Source: Micractinium sp. NFX-FRZ (taxonomy: Eukaryota > Chlorophyta > Trebouxiophyceae > Chlorellales > Chlorellaceae). From it: a DNA stretch of 36,499 bases. Numbering within the stretch: the first letter of the stretch is position 1; every line of letters begins with the position of its first letter. The translations under genes and the position numbers were made by a program. Shown one piece after another: positions 9,454-18,300 of the stretch. The stretch lies in the NCBI GenBank assembly GCA_029339195.1, contig JAPTJF010000559.1, forward strand, positions 1 through 36,499, read 5' to 3'. The notes below the pieces were generated by a model. That model did not search any database. It was given only the letters and a program-made list of their open reading frames with translations, and had not been told where the DNA came from.

Positions 9454-12400
9454 ATGGAGGCCCTGACCTTCCAGGGCAAGTGCAGCATCGCGTTTCAGCG
9501 TGTGCCAGCGCCGACGCTGCAGGGGCCGGGCGACGCCATCGTGCGAGTGGACCTGTGCGGCCTGTGTGGCTCCGACCTGCACCCCTACCATTGCCGAGAG
9601 CGGGGGCTGGACGTGAGTGGGCGGGCGGGGTGCCTGCTTATGGCAGCCCACTCATCTCCTACACAACGGCCAAGCTGCTTTCTTTGCCTTCCATGCCCCA
9701 TGTTTGCCGCGCCGCCCCGCCCTGGCCGGCGGGAAGGAAGGGACATGTGTGATGCTGGGGAGTCGGTGGCATTGTGGGGCGGCAGTGCTGGCGTGCCTGT
9801 GCCATGCCTGCATCAGCCGGCTGCTGCGTTTTCATCACCCTCACACCTCCTGTGCCTGCGCCTGCCCCACACTGCCTGCCCTCTGCCTGTTGCAGGTGGG
9901 CACTGTGATGGGCCACGAGTTTGTGGGCCACGTGGTGCAGACAGGTGGGTGGGGCATGACAGGCACCTGACAGCTGGCAGGCGGCAGCACCCTGGGTTCC
10001 TATGGGAAAACTGCACCCGATTGATCTCCCGGAGCATACATGCATGCTATTCTGGGATTGCCACTCGTGTGGTGAGGGGCTGCTGCAGGTGCGGCGGTGC
10101 ACAGCTGGAAGCCCGGCCAACGAGCGCTGATGATGAGCTCCCTCACCGCCAACTGCCACTGTTCCTCAGACCCAACAAGCGCTGTGTTCTCTGCTAGAAG
10201 CTTGCAAACCTCCCAACCAAGCCTTGTGCAGGTGCCGAGGTGCAGCAGTTCAAGCCTGGCGACCGAGTGATGAGCCCCTTTACCGCCAACTGCGGCGCTT
10301 GCTGGTACTGCCGGCACGGCCTGACCGCCAGGTCCGCCTGCTGCCTTCTGGGAGGGTCGCCTCTGTGCTGGCCGCTCATAGCCCTTCTGATCAACCCCGC
10401 ATCCTTGTCGCCGAGATCAGTGCATGCTGCTGCATGGGACCACTTCAGATCTCGAAACAGGCATCCCTCCCTGTTTCACCTCTTCGCGTGCAGGTGCGAG
10501 CGGTCGCAGCTGTTTGGGTGGGTGGAAGGCGGCAAGGGGCTGCACGGCGCGCAGGCCCAGTTTGTGCGCGTGCCGATGGCGGATGCCACGCTGGCGCACG
10601 TGCCTGCTGACGTGGCAGACGAGGAGGCACTCCTGCTGGGTGACATTTTCAGCACAGGCGAGTGGAGCAGCAGCAGCAGCAGTGGCATGCAGAACAATGT
10701 CGCGCCGCTCGCACCATCTCGCTGCTGCGGTGGCTGCTGCTGTTGCTGCTGCTGCTGCTGCCGCATCGTGGAAGCTGGCAGGGGCTCAGCATGAGGGGGC
10801 ACATTGCGGCCAGACGAGGTTTGCAGGCTACAAAGTAAGTGCCAAGCCAGTGTAGGCTGCCAGCGGCAGGATAGGGAGTGGCCGGTGGTTCCCTTACAAT
10901 TGGCGCCATTGGCCGACGACTTGAATCAAACCTGAGTCGCCTCATGCGGTTCTTGCTGCCTGCCTCGCTTTGCAGGCTACTTCTGTGCGGACAATGCCGG
11001 CATCCAAGCCATGGCAGCAGCCAGCAGCAGCAATCGGGGTCAGGAGGGTGCAGCAGTGGAAGGAGCAGCAGCAGGAGCTGAGGAGGACGGCGGCCCTGTT
11101 GTGGCCGTGGTCGGGTGCGGCCCCGTTGGCCTGCTGGCCGTCATAGGTGCGTTGATGTAGGGCTGCTGGGGCAACGCAGGATGCCGCTGCCAGTGCTGCT
11201 GGTGGCACCTGTGCCTGCCAGGGGCCTCTGCCGGGTACACACCCTTTCCTCGTACCTCCCCTGGGGGGAACCCTTCCTCCCCTGCCTGCCCCTCCATTTG
11301 CAGGAGCACTGGAGCTGGGGGCGGCACGAGTGTATGCCATCGACTCGGTGCCTGGGCGGCTGGCACTGGCAGAGCGCTTTGGTGCGCTGCCCCTGAACCG
11401 AGAGCAGGCGGACCCTGTGGCGGCTGTGAGGTGCGCTGGGCACGCTGGGCATGGCTGGGCACAGCTGGGCACAGCTGGGCACGGCCAGGTGCACCACCAC
11501 GTGGCGTGGCCTGCTGGTCGCCCCGAGCATGCCCCCTGCCTGCCAGCCTGCTACCCGTCCACATGCCCGCACGCCCCATATGCCTGCACACCATGCCCAT
11601 GGCAGCGGCACTTCAAACCCAATGTCCATGCCGGCCCCGCCTCCCGCTGCTTCAGGCAGGCCACCGGCGGGCGCGGCGCGGATGCTGTGCTGGAGGTGGT
11701 GGGCAGCCCCTCAGCGCTGCGTGCCGCCTACGACCTGGTGCGCCCCGGAGGCACCATCTCCTCGGTTGGCTGCCACACAGGTGTGTGCTGCATCTTGTTG
11801 CTGTCAGGAATGTGCACCGGTAGGGAAGAAGCTGGGTGGCACAAAGGGTCCTGCCCTTGCACGAGAAAGAACAGTTGAGGCACAGGCCCCGGCTGCAGCT
11901 TGTTGCATGAACCCCGCTGTGGCGCGCCCTTGGAAGCGCCATCTCCTCGGTTGGATGACACACAGGGTGGGCGAGGTGCAGAGTGTTGCTGCCCCGGGGT
12001 GTGCAACTTGGGGAGCCAGCAGGATGGGCCACACAAGGACCCCTGCAGGTGGGCGGGTGCCAGTGCCGCCCCAGCGAAAGGCTGGGGGAGTTCATGTCAT
12101 TGTGTGCACACAAGCACACACGTGTTTGACTGGCACACCCCCTCACGGCGAGCCCCCCCTTGCAGATGCCACCTTCCCCTTCTCCCCGGTGGACGGCTAC
12201 AACCGCAACATCACGTACAAGAGCGGCCGCTGCTCGGCGCGGTGGGCAATGCACTGCTGGTTGCTGTTGTAGCAGTGCCCTGCACCTGCTTTTGTGGCGC
12301 CATTGTGTCCTTGTGTAGCCACCTCATGCGTGCTTGGCATTGTGGCCTGCGCCATGGGTGGCACCTGCTGGGCCTGTCCCTCTGACTGATCATTGACCCC

Positions 12401-12698
12401 TCACATCAGCCTGCATACACACCTCCTGCCCCATCACTCTGGCTGCAAGTGCCTGCCCATCCACGCGCCCTCCCCTCCACCCCGCAGGCACTACATGGAC
12501 CGCCTGCTGCCGCTGGTGCGCTCCCGCAAGCACAACATCACCGCTGTGATCAGCCACCGCCTGCCGCTGTCGGCGGGGGTGGAGGCGTACCAGCTGTTTG
12601 ACGGCCGGGCCCCCGGGTGCACAAAGGTGGTGATGCGGCCTTGGGGGGAGGCGGCGGCGGCAGGGGAGGGAGCAGAAGCAGGGGAGGGAGCAGCTTAA
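9454..12698 (+). CDS. Zinc-dependent (medium-chain) alcohol dehydrogenase family protein
   Basis: Nine exons: 9454-9612, 9896-9944, 10232-10331, 10494-10657, 10976-11146, 11304-11430, 11656-11780, 12166-12241, 12488-12698, giving 393 residues. The ATG at 9454 sits in a strong context (gccaccATGG). Catalytic zinc ligands are visible: Cys38 in CGLCGSDLH, and His60-Glu61 in GHEFVGH. The structural zinc lobe is Cys90, Cys93, Cys96 and Cys104 with the classical spacing. VVAVVGCGPVGLLAVIGALE is the NAD(P)-binding Rossmann motif, followed by RVYAIDSVPGRL. It resembles the threonine/glutathione-formaldehyde-type dehydrogenase branch, but the substrate is not readable. An insert before the Rossmann motif is Ala/Ser/Gly-rich. 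Intron 4 uses a GC donor (ACAG|GCGAGT at 10658), needed for correct phase. Introns 2 and 7 hold degenerate copies of exon 3 and of the end of exon 7. The C-terminus is Ala/Glu/Gly-rich. Confidence 0.92.
10085..10172 (+). repeat. Intronic echo of ADH exon 3
   Basis: Lies inside intron 2, about 137-145 bases before the real exon 3. It keeps the acceptor-like tgcaggtgc start and the block tgatgagctccctcaccgcc against tgatgagcccctttaccgcc in the exon, followed by aactgc in both. Indels break the reading frame, so it is not a usable alternative exon. Confidence 0.75.
10666..10761. repeat. (AGC)n and (GCT)n inverted tracts in ADH intron 4
   Basis: AGC repeats at 10666-10682 are followed by GCT-type repeats at 10733-10761. 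The two are reverse complements and could form a stem of about 17 pairs in the pre-mRNA, starting nine bases after the non-canonical GC donor at 10658. Confidence 0.8.
11931..11975 (+). repeat. Intronic echo of ADH exon 7 donor end
   Basis: ccatctcctcggttgg is identical to the last part of exon 7 (11755-11770), 184 bases upstream. It is followed by atgacacacaggg against ctgccacacaggt in the exon, so the donor GT has become GG. Similarity continues weakly into the following intron sequence, as expected of a tandem duplication of about 184 bases spanning the junction. Confidence 0.8.
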
Positions 12699-13333
12699 TG
12701 GCGCATGCAAAGGGTCGGCGTAGTGGACTCTTCGCGTCCAGGGACACGGGAAGGGGCACCCGCTTTATCAGCCAAGCTCCTTTGTTCCCGCCTACAATGA
12801 CCCCCACGTGTGCCGCAAGCTATCAATCATGTCCGACGTGATGATTTCGCACAAGATGAGGAGCTGCACGGGTGGGATGCTGGTGCTGTGGACCGGCAGA
12901 GGCTGCCCTGCCGTTGCTCAGCACCCCGCTCGCGGCTGTCGGCACAGCGCGTCGCCGGCACAGCTGCGGCGCTGGGATTACTGCCCGCCCGCACTCTGGT
13001 TGGGCTGCGCAATAGAGGGCTGTGTTGGAACCAAGCGCATGCGGACATGGATGGATCCCCACGTTGTTCGACAGGTTTGCAAGAGTCCGCCCCGCAGCGT
13101 ATGCAATTGTGGCCAGAACGGCAATGTGGTCGGTGTGGCAATGGGCGTCGTCCGGCATCGACCCAGCCAGCTTGAATGGAGCGCAACGCGTCGAAAGGCC
13201 AGCAGGGCAGCAGCGGCCATCAGCATCGGCTATTGCTAGCACCGGCTATTATTATCGTCCTCTGCACCAGTGCTCAAAACCCATCCCGGAACGACGCGTT
13301 GCGCCCCTCGGCTCGCAAGGAAGCACTCCTCTC
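12699..13333. other. Intergenic region between ADH and Ala-rich protein genes
   Basis: Carries the ADH 3' UTR and the promoter of the next gene. An open frame runs in from 13022, in frame with the Ala-rich protein, but 13022-13333 lacks its composition, so I treat it as upstream sequence. I found no TGTAA motif close to the ADH stop. Confidence 0.4.
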
Positions 13334-14131
13334 ATGTTGCTGCACGCTGTCCCCCGAGCAGTTGCCCGGCCAGGCACCCCCAGGCAACTGAGGCACGCGC
13401 TAAGGCCCACACGGGCACCCGGGCATGGGCGCTTTATGCGCCTGGCGGCAGCGGCGCTACCGCCTGCTGGCGGCGGCGGCTCTCCACAGGCAGCAGGTGG
13501 CGAGAGTCCTGTGGAGGCAGCATCTCGAGCGGCTCGCGAGGCACGTCGAGCGGTGCTAGCGGCAGCTCGAGCGACAAATAAGGCAGGGCGTGTCTACGAG
13601 ACCAAGTTGAAGAATTCCAGAAGGGCTGCAGCAGCATGCCGGGAGTTTGAGGAGGCATCAACCCGTCTGCGCGACGCTGTGGAACTTCACCAGCAGGCGT
13701 GCCAGCGGTATCTGGTAGAGCTGCGTGCAGCATGTGAGGCGGCCACGCTGCCGCCACCCGCGCCTGCTCCCCTCCCCACCCTGGCTGCCGCATGGCCGCC
13801 GCTGGCACCAGGCGCTGCGCAGGCGGCGGCCGACGGGCGCGCAGCCGCTGCGGAGGCAGCAGCTTCCGCAGCTGTGTCCTTTGCCAGCGCGGCTGCGGGG
13901 CACGAGGCGGCGGCCGAGGCAGCGGAGGCGGCCGCAGCCAATCAGCCTGCGGCGGCGCACGCGCGGGCAGGCGAGGAGTGGGCACGGGCGGCGGCAGCGT
14001 GGCGAGCGGCAGTTGATTCCCTGGAGGCGGCGCGACAGGCGCAGCCTGACGCAGCAGTGGTGCGTGATGCCGAGGCAGCGTTGGAGGCGGCGCGGCGGTT
14101 CAAGCACCAGCGCCGAAGCTTGCGTGCTTGA
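13334..14131 (+). CDS. Ala-rich helical hypothetical protein, possibly plastid-targeted
   Basis: A single uninterrupted frame of 265 residues from the ATG at 13334; ATGs at 13022 and 13436 are alternatives. Residues 1-40 are rich in Arg, Ala, Pro and His with no acidic residues, which could act as an organellar transit peptide. From about residue 55, long charged-alanine helices follow (ASRAAREARRAVLAAARA; SRRAAAACREFEEASTRLRD), with a proline-rich break (LPPPAPAPLPTLAAAWPPL) and more Ala/Glu helices to the end (AALEAARRFKHQRRSLRA). This looks like a coiled-coil or helical-bundle protein. I recognise no family. It is the only gene here without an intron, unusual for its surroundings, so it could be a young gene or a spurious GC-rich frame. 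Confidence 0.5.
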   Translation: MLLHAVPRAVARPGTPRQLRHALRPTRAPGHGRFMRLAAAALPPAGGGGSPQAAGGESPVEAASRAAREARRAVLAAARATNKAGRVYETKLKNSRRAAAACREFEEASTRLRDAVELHQQACQRYLVELRAACEAATLPPPAPAPLPTLAAAWPPLAPGAAQAAADGRAAAAEAAASAAVSFASAAAGHEAAAEAAEAAAANQPAAAHARAGEEWARAAAAWRAAVDSLEAARQAQPDAAVVRDAEAALEAARRFKHQRRSLRA

Positions 14132-15341
14132 TGGGCTGCAGGCACCGGTCTGGGCATGCCGGCTGCCTCGCTGGTGGCACGCCCTGGCGTGACTCGCCGA
14201 GTGCTGCTGCCGAGTGCTGCTGCCGATCTGGCCCAAAGCCTCAGGTGCCAGCGTTGCCTCACCCTGCCTGCTCTGCTGCTCATACTCGCCCAATCGACAT
14301 GCCTTGATGGACATCAATATGTATGCCAACCGTTGGCCGTCTCCTGTCCCTCGGCCCCTTTCCTCTGCTGCTTTTTCAGAGCCATTCCATATATGTACAG
14401 CGCTTCCCAAGCCCCTCTGAGGGTGTTGCTGTTCCCTCCGGCTTTGCTCTAGGGTCAACCCTAGCTAGCAAGGCGTGGCCATTCCCCTTCACGTTGTCGC
14501 GTGTCAGCAGCGCCCAAGCTTCAGCCTCACTGACTCTGGTAGCATGCAGGGCTTCTGCTCATGCCCTGCCCGCTCAGCCTGCTGTGCCATCATCCTGGCA
14601 GTACCAGTGGTGGTACCACCAGGGCCATTGTTGCGGGGGCTGCACTGCCGGGGCAGGGACGAGATGTATCATACCAGTTGCGGCAAGAGGTTGAGGCGGC
14701 ATTCATTCAATGGAACATCCATGCCTAGTGTGCGGTCAGGAGCACCTGGGACAAGTGACTGATGATCTCCCCGTGTGCAACACAGTGCCGGATCTGCTAA
14801 TGAGTTTACCTTGCCCTGAGAGAATTGAGATTCTGCCGGTGTTCTGCCCCCCAGTCATATCCCGATATCAGCGTGGACAGAGCATGCCGTCCGGGGCGTG
14901 CAGCATCTCCCCCCAGTGCCTGCTCGTCTTTCCTGAGCCATCGTGTCGTAGGCCACAAGTGACCCTCAGCTGCAGTGTTTGCTCAGCACTCCAAATCATG
15001 TCAAACTGCTGTTGAGTCCACTTGCGTGCCTAGATAGGACAACACACAATTGCTACCGCCCAGCGAGCACACAAACAAACAGCACCCAAGTGCCATGCGG
15101 CGCAGGCCGGCGGGGCGCTGGGGTCTCCTCAGCTGCCTGCACTAGCCCCGCCTCGCTGCAACTGCGACTCGCCTGCGCCGCCGGCCCCCGGCGCAGCGGT
15201 GCCCTCTCTGCTGTGCTGCCGCCTTGAGCCATCACCATCCGCAGCCTTGAGCGCTACCGCTCCTCACTTGCTGGCCGCCTTGAGCTCGCCTGCCAACCGG
15301 CGCACCAAGCTCCTGCGCCTCAGCCTGCCGTCAAACCGGGC
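14132..15341. other. Gene-poor 1.2 kb region between convergent genes
   Basis: Lies between the ends of two convergent genes (the Ala-rich protein and USP39) and is less GC-rich than the genes. It contains a doubled gccgagtgctgct near 14197-14222 and, at 15263-15288, a copy of the USP39 stop-codon region. A 101-residue Cys-containing frame at 14710-15015 has no recognisable domain, and I do not call it. Confidence 0.5.
15263..15288 (-). repeat. Echo of the USP39 C-terminal coding end and stop codon
   Basis: The 26 bases here match 15341-15366, the last codons and stop of USP39, with one mismatch (ctcacttgctggccgccttg shared), 78 bases apart. The copy is downstream of the real stop, so it would lie in the 3' UTR. 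Confidence 0.85.
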
Positions 15342-18300
15342 TCACTTGCTGGCCGCCTTGAGTTCGTAAATCTGCAGGTAGGTCTCTGACAGCGCCACCA
15401 TCTGGGGCAGCACCTCGCTCACACGCAGGTCCTGCACCTCGTACCACACATCCTCAACCTGCGGGGGGCGGGCGGGTGGGCGGGGCGGGGGAGGGATTGG
15501 CGGGTGGTGTTGAGTGACTTGCTGCGCCGCGTACCACACATCCTCAACCTGCGGGGGGGGGCGGGCGGGGGGGCGGGTGGTGTTGAGCGACTTGCTGCAC
15601 CTCGAATGGCAACAACCTCAAGCTGCGGGGGTGGGTGGGCGGGGCGGGGGAGGCATTGGCGGAACGTGTGTAGTGAACTTGCTGCGCCTCGTGCCACACA
15701 ACCTGTGGGGAGCGGGGGCAGGGATTGGTGGGTGGGGGAGCGTGCCGAGTGGGCCAGGGAGCTGTCAGATTGATGGGCTGAGTGGCCTGCCTGCACCCCT
15801 CGTGCAACACGCACTCTCCACGTGTCCCCCCCACACGCCCCAATCCCCCCGCAGGCCGCGCTTAACCCTCCGCAAACCCCCCAACCTCCGGTGGCATGTA
15901 CACGGGGCACAGCCCCTGCTCCTCCTCCCCAGCCATCCACCTGCCGCACACCTTTCTGTGGATGTGCACCCGGTACAGCCCCTCCCCCGCCTTGCCCTCG
16001 TGCACCACGTTGGCCACCAGGTCGTACTTGGAGGGCAGCGGCTGCCCGTCCTTGCCTGGACACACGGGGCGAGAGACGGGAAAATGAGCAGGGGGAGCGA
16101 GGTTTGGCGGTTCGGGCTTGCCCCTTGACAGCGGCGCCGGCACGCGAAAAACCAACCCTGCCGGCGGTGGAAGCGCGCACGGCACCGCCTCCCAGGCGTC
16201 CATCTCAGCAGCCTCACCCACCCGCCAATACCGACACACCCCTTTTCTGGCTCCTCGCCCAACCAGGTGACACACACGACACACGACACATCACAGTGTG
16301 CTGCTGGCCCACCGACCCACCTGTGGGCACGGGCACGCACGCCGACAGCTCCAGATTTTTCACCGGGAAGTTCACAATGGTGGGGTTCTTCTCCACAAAA
16401 AACTGGTTCTTCAGGAAGCGGCGGGTGTGGAGCATGAGGAAGCGGGGGAGGCGGGTGACGCGGAAGCGCCGGCGGCCTGCGGGGCAGTGGTGGGGCAGGC
16501 CAGGGAGGGTTGAGGAAAGGGAAACCGGGGTGGGGCAAGGTGCGCAGGGTGTGGACAGCGAGCAGCGCGTGGCATAGGCACGAGGCACAGGCAGTGGGCG
16601 GCAAGCAACGCCCGACAGAGGGCACGAGAGGTAGGGCGGCGAGTGGGACACAGTGCGGGGAGCCGCAGGTGGGGCAGCGAGCGCCCTGGCGTGCCAGCCA
16701 GTCTCCCTCCACCTGTCCGCCTGCCCATGCGTGCAGCCGCCCCGCCCCCCTCTCTTTGCTGCCGTGTGGCTCACCCGCCTTGATGTCCTCGTTCAGCGTG
16801 GCCCCGTCAAACTTGCGCAGGATGTCAAAGATGGGCACCTGAGGGCAGGGGGTGGGTGGGGTTGGGGGGGAGGTGATGGCGGGTGCGTCTGCCGGTGGTG
16901 GGGCTATATCCCCTCGGCTGTCCCCTCTCGTGTGCACACTGCTGCCCTTCGCCCCGCCCCCATTCCCCGTTCCCCACTCCAATACCAGCTGTCCCCCTCC
17001 CGACAGGAAACTCACGAGTCTCCCCTCAACCCATCACATTCTCATGCCTCTCCCCCACCCCGCCCTCCCCACCTGCAGGATGATGACCTCCCCCCTGCCC
17101 CCTCCGCCTCACAATCCAAAACCAGCTGTCTCCCTCCCGCCAGCACACCCTCGACCCTCACCTGCGGGATGATGACCTTCTCCAGCGCATCCTTGAACAG
17201 CGGGGCAGCCGGCAGGTCCAGGCCTGAGGGGGCCACAAGCAGGGGGGGAGGGCAGGGCCCAAGGATCTGTTTGGCGCGGGGGCGGGGCAGGCATTGCGCA
17301 GCACAGCGCATCACCGCCACAGGCCCAGGCTGATGCCGCCGCAGCGTTACAGCGCTGCTCCGCCCACGCAGCCAGCACGGAGCACAACGCGGCGCCCACA
17401 CAGTCAGCACAGCACCGACCACAGCACAGCACAGCGCAGCCCAGCGCACCCAGCATGAGGAAGGGCACGTGGTCTGTGACGTCCACCGCCGAGTCCTTGG
17501 CCTTGCCCGTCCCCGCCTCCGTCACCACCTCCAGCTCCCCCTGCAGGCAGTCGGTGATCACTGCAGGAGCGGGGGCAGGGGAGGGGATGGAGAGGGGAGG
17601 GCTAAGGCAGGCAAGGGGCACATGGGTGGGTGGCAAGCCCCTTGTCACTAACTCCTGCTCTCCCTGCAGGCAGTGGGTTATCATTCAAAGAAGGGGGGAG
17701 GGGGAGGTGAGGGAGAGGAGATGGGTAGGTTCCTGATGCATCAGAGGGACAGACGCGGTGGAGCCAGACTGGCCATGCAGGGTAGCACGTGATGACTTCA
17801 GGGGGGGCAGGGGAGCCAGAAGCGGGGGCTGGTACGCCCAGAACAGCCCTTTCTAACAACACATTCCAAGGCCAATGCGCAGCCAACCGGCGCCCCTCAC
17901 CCGACCGCTTCTTGCGCTTGCCCCCCGTCAGGTCCATGTGCAGCGTGTTGACCAGCCAGGACACAAAGTCCAGAGGGTCGGCCTGCTTGTCAATGATGAA
18001 GCGCTTGCCGCTGCAGGACATGACAGCCTGGGGAGGGGGCAAGGGGAGGGGGAGGGGAGGGGGGTGGGTGTGAGTGTGCGTCAGCGGGAAGGGAGGGGAG
18101 GTGCGAGTGTGGGTGTCGGGAGTGAAGGAGGGTGACAGAAGAGGACACGGGAGGGAGGAGGGGAGGGAGCAGCGGATGCCACCCAAGGCAAGGCGGCACA
18201 CCAGACAGTGTTCAGAGGCCCAACACGCCAGGAACACGCAGTGCCCAGGGATGTGCGGCACCCACCGACATGTGAAGCCCTCGGCCCCCTCCACGCCCAC

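Noticed and set aside
14710..15015. 101-residue Cys-containing frame that could be a zinc protein or transposon remnant
   Set aside because: No ordered Cys/His spacing, no homologous partner and no splice support.
15434..15713. Regularly spaced repeats that might suggest a CRISPR-like array
   Set aside because: Units are degenerate, GC-rich, contain exon sequence and lie in a eukaryotic intron; no spacer structure or cas genes.
15765..17015. 416-codon open frame on the minus strand
   Set aside because: Runs through USP39 introns in mixed frames; the real exons 10-12 splice differently and match the family.
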